Assembly: GCA_016929635.1 (NCBI GenBank) | Contig: JAFGIL010000033.1 | Location: 1-62,099 of the forward strand | Source: Endomicrobiales bacterium | Lineage (GTDB): Bacteria > Elusimicrobiota > Endomicrobiia > Endomicrobiales > JAFGIL01 | DNA: 62,099 bases | Reading direction: 5' to 3' | In this document: one piece after another, positions 27,524 through 35,903 of the stretch | Numbering within the stretch: the first letter of the stretch is position 1 | Layout: every line of letters begins with the position of its first letter | The notes under the pieces: generated by a model | Databases searched by the model: none | Told to the model about the DNA's origin: nothing | Seen by the model: only the letters and a program-made list of their open reading frames with translations | Program-made: the position numbers and the translations under genes

Positions 27524-28965
27524 GAAAACTATTTACTAAGAAGAATTCCATAATATTTGTCGGATTGATGACTCTTTGGAGGATATTTCTGGCAGCAACT
27601 ATGCAGCTGCATCCGGATGAGGCGTATTACTGGCTGTGGGCGCGCAACCCGGCTTTGAGCTATTTTGACCATCCACCGATGGTGGGTTATTTTATCTGGA
27701 TTACAACCCTGTTTTCGAACTCCGAGCTTTGGGTCAGGCTTTCGGGAATTCTTATTTCTGTAGCCCTGAGCATACTGATATGGCATTTGTCTAAACAGCT
27801 TTTTAACAGCGAAGCGGTTTCTTCTTTAAGCGTTGTACTTCTGAATATCATTCCTTTGACAATGACCGGTTCTATCATTATTACCCCGGATATACCGATG
27901 TTTTTATTCTGGGGTTTATGTATATACCTGGCATGGCAGATAGTCAGGACAGGAAAAGTATATTTATGGTATCTTCTGGGGGTTGCTTTCGGGTGTGCTC
28001 TTTTATCCAAGTATACAGCAATTCTTCTGGTGCCCTGTTTGTTTCTTTTCTTTGCGCTGACAGACGAGAGAAAATGGCTTAAAACCATACACCCTTATCT
28101 GTCACTCCTAACCTCATTCATAGTGTTTTCTCCCGTTATTCTCTGGAACAGGCAGAACAGCTGGATTTCTTTTAAGTTTCAGTTCGGTCACGGGCTGGGC
28201 AGCGGGGAGACCCATTATATTGCCAATTTTTTTGAGTTTATCGGAGGCCAGCTTTTGGTAGCAAGCCCGCTATTGTGGGTGGCAGGCATGGCTGTGGTTG
28301 GGGCCTGGGTTTTCAGCAGGAACAAGGAAAAGCTTTTTCTGGCTTTGACGTCTCTTCCAATCATAGCGTTTTTCTGGATAACTTCAATAAAAAAGGCCGG
28401 CGAGGCAAACTGGACAGCCCCTGCATACTTTACGTTTATGATTGCGCTGGGTGCTTATTTCTTTAATGCAAAAAACAGAAAATGGCTGCTGATTACATCT
28501 CTTTCATTTGCCGTTTTTATGTCGGGCCTCATAACACTTCATGCAAGGTTCAACATTCTGCCTTTGCGGAAAATGAATGAAGAATGGGCTAAAACAGACG
28601 CAACAAAATGGCTTTACGGCTGGAGAGAGCTTTCAAATGAGCTAAAAAAATATCCGGATGCAAAGTTTGTTCTAACGCCGTCCCATCAGCTGAGCGCTGC
28701 CCTGGCATACTACTGCCGGGGAGACCTTTACGTTAATGTCGATAAGAAAGTTACAAGGAGAAGCCAGTTTAATTTATGGGATTTCCCCGAGGAATTATAC
28801 GGGAAAGACGGTTTGTACGTTTATTTTCAGAACAATGTGGAAGGGCCGTATGCCGAATATTTCGAAAGTATTAACAGCGTTGAGCCGTTTACGGTTTACA
28901 GGGACGGTTTCCCGATACATAAGTTCAAAATAGCAGCGGGCAGGAAGTATTTACATTCAAAATAA
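27505..28965 (+). CDS. GT39 dolichyl/undecaprenyl-phosphate-sugar transferase
   Basis: 486 residues with about ten membrane helices. The first loop carries LHPDEAYYWLWARNPALSYF followed by DHPPMVGYF, the strong signature of PMT/ArnT-like enzymes with the catalytic D-E pair. C-terminal soluble part of about 130 residues. Overlap with the PAP2 gene suggests the two work on the same lipid-linked substrate, for example sugar transfer with recycling of the lipid phosphate. Acceptor not determinable. Confidence 0.87.
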   Translation: MEPLPLGKLFTKKNSIIFVGLMTLWRIFLAATMQLHPDEAYYWLWARNPALSYFDHPPMVGYFIWITTLFSNSELWVRLSGILISVALSILIWHLSKQLFNSEAVSSLSVVLLNIIPLTMTGSIIITPDIPMFLFWGLCIYLAWQIVRTGKVYLWYLLGVAFGCALLSKYTAILLVPCLFLFFALTDERKWLKTIHPYLSLLTSFIVFSPVILWNRQNSWISFKFQFGHGLGSGETHYIANFFEFIGGQLLVASPLLWVAGMAVVGAWVFSRNKEKLFLALTSLPIIAFFWITSIKKAGEANWTAPAYFTFMIALGAYFFNAKNRKWLLITSLSFAVFMSGLITLHARFNILPLRKMNEEWAKTDATKWLYGWRELSNELKKYPDAKFVLTPSHQLSAALAYYCRGDLYVNVDKKVTRRSQFNLWDFPEELYGKDGLYVYFQNNVEGPYAEYFESINSVEPFTVYRDGFPIHKFKIAAGRKYLHSK

Positions 28966-28978
28966 TTTTTGATACAAT

Positions 28979-29018
28979 AAAGAAAAGCATTATTTGTAAT
29001 GCTTTTCTTTTTATTTTT
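28979..29018 (+). terminator. Rho-independent terminator
   Basis: A 14-bp perfect stem (28979-28992 with 28997-29010, arm AAAGAAAAGCATTA) and a 4-base loop, followed by TTATTTTT. Ends the PAP2-GT39 unit. Confidence 0.9.
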
Positions 29019-29079
29019 AGGGGGCACAGATTTACACAGAAAAAATAAGGATATTCACAGAGATAGAAGGGATTTTTTA

Positions 29080-30021
29080 ATGACTAAACACTTGCTTTCG
29101 ATTTTCGATTTAAACGATAAAGAGATATGGTCGCTGATAACCTCTGCCAGAAAAATGAAGTCTCATGGCAGGAAAGGCTCGCAGCTTGCGGGGAAAAGCC
29201 TGGGGCTGATATTCGAGAAGCCCTCGACCAGGACCTCCGTGTCATTCTCCGTTGCCATGTATGAGCTGGGAGGATTTCCCCTTATTCTTGATGTAAAGAA
29301 CATGCAGTGGAAAAGGGGTGAGACCGTGCAGGATACGGCAAGGGTCCTTTCCGTGTATTTGCACGGAGTAATGTTCAGGGCTCTGAAACACGCAAACGTG
29401 GAAGAGTTTGCCAACTCATCCTCCATTCCTGTAATAAACGGCTTAACCAACAAAGAACATCCCTGCCAGATTCTGGGAGACTTGCTGACTATAGTTGAAA
29501 GAAAGAATATAAAGTCCGCAAAAGAGCTTAAGAAAATTAAGGTAACTTTTGTAGGTGACGGAAATAACGTGGCAAACTCATGGATAGCAGCTGCCTCTAT
29601 TCTGGGATTTACGTTTTATCTGGCAAGGCCGCAGGAGTATGACCCCGATGCTGAGATTCTGGAAAAAGGGCTGAGCCTGGCCAAAAAAAGCGGGGCCAGT
29701 ATTAATATCACCGACAATATCAATGAAGCATTAAGTAACGCCGACGTAATTTATACGGATGTCTGGACTTCTATGGGTGAGGAATCAGAGAGCTCGGAAA
29801 GAGACATGGATTTTAAGCAGTACCAGGTGAATTCGTCGCTTTTGGCTATGGCAAAAAAAGACTGCATGGTTATGCACTGCCTCCCTGCATTCAGGGACAA
29901 GGAGATAACAAGCGAGGTTATGGACGGCCCTAACTCCGTAATACTTGAACAGGCAAAGAACAGGCTTCATATACAGAAAGCTGTTTTATTATATTTGTTA
30001 AAAGGCAAAAACAGGAAGTAG
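29080..30021 (+). CDS. argF: Ornithine carbamoyltransferase
   Basis: Makes citrulline from ornithine and carbamoyl phosphate. 313 residues from the ATG at 29080 (MTKHLLSIFDL), the natural start; a longer frame upstream runs into a terminator. The carbamoyl-phosphate motif STRTS is at 49-53, HPCQ in NKEHPCQILGD, and the ornithine-binding MHCLPAF near the C-terminus; these favour ornithine over aspartate carbamoyltransferase. Other arginine genes are absent here. Confidence 0.95.
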   Translation: MTKHLLSIFDLNDKEIWSLITSARKMKSHGRKGSQLAGKSLGLIFEKPSTRTSVSFSVAMYELGGFPLILDVKNMQWKRGETVQDTARVLSVYLHGVMFRALKHANVEEFANSSSIPVINGLTNKEHPCQILGDLLTIVERKNIKSAKELKKIKVTFVGDGNNVANSWIAAASILGFTFYLARPQEYDPDAEILEKGLSLAKKSGASINITDNINEALSNADVIYTDVWTSMGEESESSERDMDFKQYQVNSSLLAMAKKDCMVMHCLPAFRDKEITSEVMDGPNSVILEQAKNRLHIQKAVLLYLLKGKNRK

Positions 30022-30041
30022 CCCGCCTCAAAAATATTCTT

Positions 30042-30548
30042 ATGATAAGAAGCTATAAAAAATACAAGCCAAAAATTCATTCAAGCGCCTACGTGTCCCA
30101 GCAGGCCCTGGTTGTTGGCAAGGTGTCTTTGGCGAAAAATGTTTCCATCTGGCCAGGCTGTGTGCTGAGAGGGGATGTGGAGGATATTTTAATAAATGAA
30201 AACACCAACCTCCAGGACGGTGTTTTAGTCCACACTAACTATAACCTGCCTACCATCATAGACAGGGACGTAACTGTAGGCCACGGATGCATTCTTCACG
30301 GCTGTAAGATAGGAAGCAACTGCCTGATAGGAATGGGGGCAATAATTTTAGACGGCGCTGTAATCGAGGATAACTGTATTATAGGCGCGGGAAGCGTGGT
30401 TACGGAAGGGGCGCACGTGAAAGAGAGAAGCCTGGTTCTTGGCGTCCCGGGCAGGGTAGCCCGCCCGCTGAGCGACGAAGAACTTAAAAAAATAAAAGAA
30501 AACGCAGAGGAATATATCCGCTTGAAAGATATTTACGCCAAAGTATGA
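30042..30548 (+). CDS. Gamma-class carbonic anhydrase-like hexapeptide protein
   Basis: 168 residues forming a left-handed beta helix, with repeated hexapeptides (IWPGCVLRGDVEDILIN, GVLVHTN, VTVGHGCILHGC, GAGSVVTEG). The metal histidines (H in VHTN, GHGCILHG) are present, so zinc or iron binding is likely. Family members are called YrdA/PaaY or gamma-CA; activity is demonstrated for only some. Its TGA overlaps the start of the next gene (ATGA). Confidence 0.9.
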   Translation: MIRSYKKYKPKIHSSAYVSQQALVVGKVSLAKNVSIWPGCVLRGDVEDILINENTNLQDGVLVHTNYNLPTIIDRDVTVGHGCILHGCKIGSNCLIGMGAIILDGAVIEDNCIIGAGSVVTEGAHVKERSLVLGVPGRVARPLSDEELKKIKENAEEYIRLKDIYAKV

Positions 30549-31270
30549 AAGAGGCAAAAGCAACCCATACCGAACCGTTTGAAATATATAAAAAACTTTA
30601 TAATTTCTTTGGGCCGCAGGGATGGTGGCCGACAACAAATCGCGGAAGTTTAAAGCCCGGGTACTTCCCTTTATTCTACAAAGACAGGACAGGCAAAGAA
30701 AAGTTTGAAATATGCGCGGGGGCAATCCTAACCCAGAACACCTCCTGGAAAAATGTCGAAAAAGCCATTGTAAACCTCAATAAAGCTAAAGCCCTTGATG
30801 TAAAGGTTATAAACAGAATCGCAGTAAACAAACTGGCTACCCTTATAAAACCTTCGGGATATTACAATCAAAAAGCAAAAAGATTAAAATCATTCGTTAG
30901 ATATTTTGTTTCAGGATATAACGGCAGAATAGGAAAATTCCTTGAAAAGGACACAAATGAAGCAAGAAGAGAACTTCTTTCTTTAAGCGGCATAGGTCCT
31001 GAAACAGCGGATTCTATTCTGCTTTACGCGGGGAATAAGCCGGTATTTGTGGTTGACGCTTATACAAGAAGAATCGGCCGCAGGCTGGGGTGGTTCGGGA
31101 GCGAGGGTTATGATTCTGTGCAAATTTTTTTCCAAAGTCATTTGCCGAAATCCATAAAGATATATAATGAATATCACGCATTGCTCGTTGCTCTTGGTAA
31201 GGATTTTTGCAGAAAAAAGCCTATTTGCAGAAACTGCCCTTTAAAACAGGCATGTAAATCAGGGAGTTAA
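30545..31270 (+). CDS. Endonuclease III-like HhH-GPD DNA glycosylase
   Basis: 241 residues. The helix-hairpin-helix LLSLSGIGPETADSILLYAG and the catalytic aspartate in VVDAYTRRI are visible. C-terminal cysteines C-x6-C-x2-C-x5-C (FCRKKPICRNCPLKQAC) bind a [4Fe-4S] cluster. The AlkA/Nth catalytic lysine position differs from E. coli Nth, where a lysine stands in the loop; here it reads GPETADS, as in the archaeal/thermophile 'endonuclease III-related' group. Substrate (thymine glycol, alkylated or mismatched base) is uncertain. Translationally coupled to the carbonic anhydrase gene. Confidence 0.87.
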   Translation: MKEAKATHTEPFEIYKKLYNFFGPQGWWPTTNRGSLKPGYFPLFYKDRTGKEKFEICAGAILTQNTSWKNVEKAIVNLNKAKALDVKVINRIAVNKLATLIKPSGYYNQKAKRLKSFVRYFVSGYNGRIGKFLEKDTNEARRELLSLSGIGPETADSILLYAGNKPVFVVDAYTRRIGRRLGWFGSEGYDSVQIFFQSHLPKSIKIYNEYHALLVALGKDFCRKKPICRNCPLKQACKSGS

Positions 31271-31272
31271 AA

Positions 31273-31590
31273 ATGAATCATATTGTCGTTTTTATCACGT
31301 GTTCAGACCGGGAGGAAGCCGGCAAGATTTCGAAAGCGCTGCTGGATGAGAAACTCGCGGCATGCGTTAATATGGTGCCGGAAATACATTCCACTTACTG
31401 GTGGCAGGGAAAAATCGAAACTTCTGCGGAGGTTTTTTTGATGGCAAAAACAGCGGAATCAAAGCTGGACATTGTAATAGCAAAAGTAAAAGAGCTGCAT
31501 TCCTACGACGTTCCTGAAGTAATCGCATTGCCGATTGTCGGCGGTAATCCAGATTATTTGAAATGGATTGATGAATCTATAAAAGAATGA
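31273..31590 (+). CDS. cutA: Divalent-cation tolerance protein CutA
   Basis: 105 residues of the trimeric, PII-fold CutA family: VFITCSDREEAGKISKALLDEKLAACVN, STYWWQGKIE, FLMAKT, HSYDVPEVIALPI. Widely conserved, linked to copper tolerance in E. coli, though the real function is unsettled. Starts three bases after the glycosylase stop. It is the last gene before a palindromic repeat region. Confidence 0.95.
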   Translation: MNHIVVFITCSDREEAGKISKALLDEKLAACVNMVPEIHSTYWWQGKIETSAEVFLMAKTAESKLDIVIAKVKELHSYDVPEVIALPIVGGNPDYLKWIDESIKE

Positions 31591-31646
31591 CAAAATCCAA
31601 ATGACAAAAAATCAAAGATATTTGATATAAAATGAAAACCTTTTAA

Positions 31647-31713
31647 GTAGGGGCGGACTTGTCCGCCCATTAATAATATAAAACATATGTAGGGCAGATA
31701 AATCTGCCCCTAC
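31647..31713. repeat. Nested palindromic miniature repeat
   Basis: Ends GTAGGGG (31647-31653) and CCCCTAC (31707-31713) face each other. Within are two hairpins: GGGCGGAC-TT-GTCCGCCC (31651-31668) and GGGCAGAT-AA-ATCTGCCC (31692-31709). This twin-hairpin design is typical of REP/BIME-like elements. No coding content. Confidence 0.85.
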
Positions 31714-31736
31714 GTACCAGTTTTTAACACAAGAAG

Positions 31737-32738
31737 ATGTTTCCTGCTTTATTTTATACAAAAAAAGATAATAAGAATGTGCATTGCAGCTTATGTCCGC
31801 AATCGTGCACTATTGCTCCGGGTAAAGCCGGTATATGCAATGTAAGAAAGAATCAGAACGGAGAATTATTTTCTCTGACGTATGATGAGTTTACCTCGAT
31901 AAATATTGACCCCATCGAAAAAAAGCCTCTTTACCATTTTTACCCGAAAAGCCAGATACTTTCGGTCGGAACGGTCGGCTGCAACTTTAAATGCGGCTTT
32001 TGCCAGAACTGGGAGATATCCCAGGCAAAGTTCGGTGATATACCAACTCAAAAACTGACAAAAGATTTGGCTTTACAACTTGCTAAACAGCATGATTCAG
32101 TGGGGATAGCATATACTTACAACGAACCTTTGATAAACTACGAATGGATACTGGAGACCGCAGAACTTTTTAATAAAAACGGTCTTAAGAACGTTCTTGT
32201 AACGAACGGATACCTGAACCATAAGCCGTGGAAAGATATGCTGAAATTCATCGATGCGGCTAATATAGACGTTAAATCTTTTAATGAGAATTTTTATAAA
32301 AGCTTGTGCAAGGGCAAGCTTTCTTTTGTTTTGGAGAACGTGAAAACAATGGTTGAGATGAAAAAACACGTTGAAATAACAACGCTTTTAATCCCCGGGG
32401 AAAACGATTCTTCAAAAGAGATCGAAGAGCTCACCGGCTGGATTGCGGGTTTAAGCGAAGACATCCCGCTGCATTTTTCAAGGTATTATCCCCAGTACCA
32501 TTTCGACATTTCGCCTACTGATATGAGCATACTGGTCAATGCATATAATATTGCCAGAAAGAAACTGAAATACGTCTACCTGGGCAACGTTACGGACAGT
32601 AAGTACAGCCAGACAACCTGCCCGAAATGCGCAAATATCCTGATTGAAAGGCACGGGTATAACACTAAAGTGTTAGGATTAAAAAATAACACCTGCGCTA
32701 AATGCAAAGAGCCGGTTAATATTATAACTGCCAGGTAA
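31737..32738 (+). CDS. amrS: AmmeMemoRadiSam system radical SAM enzyme
   Basis: 333 residues; homologous to pyruvate formate-lyase activating enzymes. An N-terminal cysteine cluster (CSLCPQSCTIAPGKAGICNVR) is followed by the radical SAM motif TVGCNFKCGFCQNW (CxxxCxxC), and C-terminal zinc-ribbon pairs (CPKC, CAKC). The N-terminal CxLCP-type domain is diagnostic of the AmmeMemoRadiSam family, whose AMMECR1 and MEMO partners are absent here. Substrate unknown. Confidence 0.87.
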   Translation: MFPALFYTKKDNKNVHCSLCPQSCTIAPGKAGICNVRKNQNGELFSLTYDEFTSINIDPIEKKPLYHFYPKSQILSVGTVGCNFKCGFCQNWEISQAKFGDIPTQKLTKDLALQLAKQHDSVGIAYTYNEPLINYEWILETAELFNKNGLKNVLVTNGYLNHKPWKDMLKFIDAANIDVKSFNENFYKSLCKGKLSFVLENVKTMVEMKKHVEITTLLIPGENDSSKEIEELTGWIAGLSEDIPLHFSRYYPQYHFDISPTDMSILVNAYNIARKKLKYVYLGNVTDSKYSQTTCPKCANILIERHGYNTKVLGLKNNTCAKCKEPVNIITAR

Positions 32739-32743
32739 TTGTT

Positions 32744-33352
32744 ATGAAACAAAATAAAATTCCGGTAATTCTTGCTTCAGCCTCGCCCCGCAGGTATAAT
32801 CTGCTTAAACAATGCGGGTTGAAGTTCAGCGTTATTCCGAGTAAAATCCGGGAAAAGACAGCTTCAAGAAATCCCGTATCCATAGTCAAAAAGCTTTCTT
32901 CTGATAAAGCCGTTTCCGTGGCGAAAAAACTCGAGAAAGGCATTGTCATCGGGGCGGATACAATCGTTGTTTTAAGGGGCAGTATAATAGGAAAGCCCAG
33001 GAGCAAAAAAGATTCAAAAAGGATTTTATCTTTGCTTAACGGAAGCTATCATAAAGTTTACAGCGGCGTGGCTGTTGTGGACGCAGGTTCCGGCAGAAAA
33101 AAAGTAGGGTGCGAGGTCAGCAGGGTAAAGATGCGGAAGTTAAGTTTGAACGAGATAGAAAATTTTTCCGGGAAGCATATGGATAAGGCAGGTGCTTATG
33201 CAGTACAGGAGAAAAACGACGCTTTTGTTGAAAGGATAGAGGGCGACTATTTTAACGTGGTAGGGCTGCCTTTGGAAAAACTTAAGAAGTTATTGAGATA
33301 TTTTGGAGTAAAACTGCGCAGTAAAACTTATAAATTCAGGCCCCGGGATTAA
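32744..33352 (+). CDS. maf: Maf-family nucleotide pyrophosphatase
   Basis: 202 residues. The Maf signature ILASASPRRYNLLKQ opens the protein, with GADTIVVL (metal-binding aspartate) and KAGAYAVQ following. Removes pyrophosphate from modified or non-canonical dTTP, UTP or m7GTP; older literature links it to septum control. The final four bases overlap a convergent gene on the other strand (33349). Pairs functionally with rdgB at 40632 in nucleotide-pool cleaning. Confidence 0.93.
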   Translation: MKQNKIPVILASASPRRYNLLKQCGLKFSVIPSKIREKTASRNPVSIVKKLSSDKAVSVAKKLEKGIVIGADTIVVLRGSIIGKPRSKKDSKRILSLLNGSYHKVYSGVAVVDAGSGRKKVGCEVSRVKMRKLSLNEIENFSGKHMDKAGAYAVQEKNDAFVERIEGDYFNVVGLPLEKLKKLLRYFGVKLRSKTYKFRPRD

Positions 33353-34053
33353 GCCCCGCCCTCAATTTCCTGTAAATGAACCTTTATCTTTACTGTCTGG
33401 TTTAATTTCTTAAACCACTCGGCAAATACCATAGAAACTTTCTGTTGTTTAAGGTTTTCCATAAAAGAGGCTCTTTCTTCGTTGAATTTGCTCATATCGC
33501 CTTTGTTGGCTCTTGCATACTCGAACCTGAGTTCAGCTTCGCTGATTCCCACGCTTGAAGCTATCAGATGTCTGAGCTTGAAAATTGCGATTTGCCTGCG
33601 CCTTGATTCTTCAAATTGCTTGGGTGTTGTGTGCAGGATGTTCCTTAAAATATGGTAATATGCCCTCTGGTCAAAACGGCCGTCCTGCTGAAACGCGGGA
33701 TAATGATGGATGTCTGCGGCTAACTCTCCGTCGGAAATGGTAATCCCGTACTTTTTTGCTTCCTGCCAGAAAACTTCTTCCTGAATCAGATCCTGAAGCA
33801 CTTCCTGTTTCTTTTTATTGAGGAGGTCTTCCGTTATCTCATCTTCTTCTTTTCTCATATCGTTTAAAGACCTGTTAAAAATCTGGACATATTGTTTGTA
33901 AGGGATTTTTATATTGTTGACTTCCGCTACCGCGTCATTGATGGATTTCCGGCCGAGAAAATAACCGCCGAATCCCACAAAGACACCTGCGAAAAATCCT
34001 GAAATCGTTATTATAAATATTGTCTGTCTGTGCTTTCGCAAAAATTCCATCAT
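33349..34053 (-). CDS. Membrane-anchored SurA-N/PpiD-like chaperone without PPIase domain
   Basis: 234 residues: an N-terminal membrane helix (TIFIITISGFFAGVFVGFGG), then a SurA N-terminal domain (VAEVNNIKIPYKQYVQIFNR ... EVLQDLIQEEVFWQEAKKYGITISDGELAADI). No parvulin PPIase domain follows, unlike SurA or PpiD, though the end (YARANKGDMSKFNEERASFMENLKQQK) resembles PpiD linker helices. Probably a periplasmic folding helper. Its 3' end overlaps that of maf in convergent orientation. Confidence 0.8.
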   Translation of the reverse strand: MMEFLRKHRQTIFIITISGFFAGVFVGFGGYFLGRKSINDAVAEVNNIKIPYKQYVQIFNRSLNDMRKEEDEITEDLLNKKKQEVLQDLIQEEVFWQEAKKYGITISDGELAADIHHYPAFQQDGRFDQRAYYHILRNILHTTPKQFEESRRRQIAIFKLRHLIASSVGISEAELRFEYARANKGDMSKFNEERASFMENLKQQKVSMVFAEWFKKLNQTVKIKVHLQEIEGGA

Positions 34054-34121
34054 TTTTTATCTCCATTGTCTGTGCAAATCTGTTTTTTTATCAGTGATCA
34101 TCAGTGTTTATTTTATAATAA

Positions 34122-34150
34122 TTGATAACTAAAATCAAATATAATATAAT
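34122..34150 (+). promoter_or_regulatory. Putative promoter of the AEC transporter gene
   Basis: TTGATA (34122-34127), 17-base spacer, TATAAT (34145-34150). A small dyad CTTATA-TATAAG follows at 34151-34170, where a repressor or RNA hairpin could act. Confidence 0.6.
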
Positions 34151-34180
34151 CTTATAAGATAGATTATAAGGTGGGAAACA

Positions 34181-35077
34181 ATGTTTTCTCTGTTATTAAG
34201 ACTAATATTTAATATACTTCTGTTTATCTCGCTGGGTATTGCCCTGCGGTTTATTGCGAAAGATAAATGGAAAAAGGCAATTGAAGTATTTATCGGGGTT
34301 TCTGTTTATTTTTTAATACCGCTGTTTATATTATCCTCCATTTGGAAAGGCCCTCTGAATCTATTTGAAACCACAGAAATATCGGTATTGGCAATTTTTG
34401 TTCTGGCCGGGGGCTTGCTGAGCGCATGGGTATGGACGTATTTTTCGCACAACATATTTGCCAACCGCTTTCTGCCTGTGGCTGTGATGAATTCGGCATA
34501 TCTCGGGATTCCCATTAATACGTACCTCTGGGGAAGCGAGGGTACGCTATATACAATAATATATAGCGTAACCATTTCTATTTTTCATTTTACTGTTGGT
34601 ATATGGCTGATAAGCAAAAAAAAGAGCATAGCCGAGATTTTCAAGCTGCCTTTCATGTATGCGGTTGTGGCCGGAATTGTCCTTAATGTGTTATCAATCC
34701 CGGTTCCTTCTTTGATTTCAAAGTCAGGAAATATTTTATCTGCAATAACGCTTCCCGTTATGCTTGTTTTTACAGGATATAGCCTGGGCAGGATAAAGAT
34801 ACACATTATTAAAAACGCGTTCCTGGGTATTCTATTAAGGATGGGAGGGGGCTTTGCGTTTGCATTGGCTGTGATTACGGCAATGAAGATTACAGACCGC
34901 GCTATTATCGGGGTATCTCTTATTACGTCTTCCATGCCTTCCGCGGTTAATAACTATATTTTAGCCGAGAAATTTGACGCAGACCCGGAGTTCGCTTCCG
35001 CATCGATTTTTTTAGGGACGCTTTTGCTTGTTGTTACCATACCTTTGATAGTAAATTTTGTACTAACGTATTATTAA
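34181..35077 (+). CDS. AEC-family (auxin efflux carrier-like) transporter
   Basis: 298 residues with about ten hydrophobic helices in two five-helix halves. Motifs such as VFIGVSVYFLIPLFILSSI, MNSAYLGIPI and the C-terminal SLITSSMPSAVNNYILAEKFDADPEFASA match the malate/auxin-carrier family; the central crossing prolines are kept. Likely exports a small organic acid. Followed two bases later by a small secreted protein gene. Confidence 0.88.
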   Translation: MFSLLLRLIFNILLFISLGIALRFIAKDKWKKAIEVFIGVSVYFLIPLFILSSIWKGPLNLFETTEISVLAIFVLAGGLLSAWVWTYFSHNIFANRFLPVAVMNSAYLGIPINTYLWGSEGTLYTIIYSVTISIFHFTVGIWLISKKKSIAEIFKLPFMYAVVAGIVLNVLSIPVPSLISKSGNILSAITLPVMLVFTGYSLGRIKIHIIKNAFLGILLRMGGGFAFALAVITAMKITDRAIIGVSLITSSMPSAVNNYILAEKFDADPEFASASIFLGTLLLVVTIPLIVNFVLTYY

Positions 35078-35078
35078 T

Positions 35079-35483
35079 ATGTATAAAAAAATAATCCTTT
35101 TGCTTTTCTGTCTCATCATGTTCCGGGTATATCCGTATGCCGCCGAACAGGAACCTACCATTTATGACAAAATAAACATAAGCATCATAATGCATGAGGT
35201 GGAAAACATAAGCAGATCAACAGATAACCTGGATGAATTCGGCAAGAGAACCCTGAAACAGGGAAAAGAAATTCTGGATATCGGGGCTAAATGCATATAT
35301 GTTCTTTCCTGGTATCTGGATAATCCTGACTGGAAGGTGCGTTTCTGGATAGTAGACATCATGGGTTACCTGAAAAATATGGAAGCAGAAAGGCCGCTGT
35401 CCAGAGTGATAGATAATCCGGATGAGGAAAAAACGGTTAAAGACAGAGCTTTAAAATCTTTGAAGAAATTAGGTATTAATTAG
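35079..35483 (+). CDS. Small secreted HEAT-like protein
   Basis: 134 residues with a signal peptide (LLLFCLIMFRVYPYAAE). The C-terminal part (LSWYLDNPDWKVRFWIVDIMGYLKNMEAERPLSRV ... VKDRALKSLKKL) looks like two HEAT repeats. No enzymatic motif. It starts just after the transporter stop, so it is probably co-expressed, but its role is unknown. Confidence 0.75.
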   Translation: MYKKIILLLFCLIMFRVYPYAAEQEPTIYDKINISIIMHEVENISRSTDNLDEFGKRTLKQGKEILDIGAKCIYVLSWYLDNPDWKVRFWIVDIMGYLKNMEAERPLSRVIDNPDEEKTVKDRALKSLKKLGIN

Positions 35484-35507
35484 AAGTTTTTGTGCAGAGG
35501 GTTTATA

Positions 35508-35900
35508 TTAATGCCTTCTGTTTTCGATATCCATCTCTATAACTTTGTTTTTCTCGGTTGACATCACGCAGTTTCCTTCGAAAGTAGCGCCTTCCCCTAT
35601 GCTTAGAAGCGCGGTATGGATATCTCCGTAAACCTGTGCTTTTGGCAGTATTTCCAGATTGTGGGTGGCAGTAAGGTTGCCTGTAATCTTTCCGCCGACA
35701 ATAACGTTTCTTGCGTTAATATCGCCCTGTACCTGGCCTTTTTCGCCTATGATAACGCCGTTAGCCTCGGCTACCCCGCCTTCCAGTTTTCCGTCTATTC
35801 TTACAGAGTTCTTGGATTTAATTGTCCCCTGAAATGTGCTTTCAGGTCCTATTATCGTTTCCAGGATGCCAAAATCATTTTCACCTTTTTTCTTGAACAT
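35508..35900 (-). CDS. Bactofilin
   Basis: 130 residues. The DUF583 beta-helix runs from about residue 15 to 115 with regular hydrophobic repeats (GTIKSKNSVRIDGKLEGGV, KGQVQGDINARNVIVGGK, AQVYGDIHTALLSIGEGATFEGNC). Bactofilins polymerise without nucleotides and position cell-wall enzymes. Its gene lies directly downstream of an M23 peptidase gene (3 bases), the arrangement known from Caulobacter, Hyphomonas and Helicobacter, where the two shape the cell. Confidence 0.93.
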   Translation of the reverse strand: MFKKKGENDFGILETIIGPESTFQGTIKSKNSVRIDGKLEGGVAEANGVIIGEKGQVQGDINARNVIVGGKITGNLTATHNLEILPKAQVYGDIHTALLSIGEGATFEGNCVMSTEKNKVIEMDIENRRH

Positions 35901-35903
35901 GAC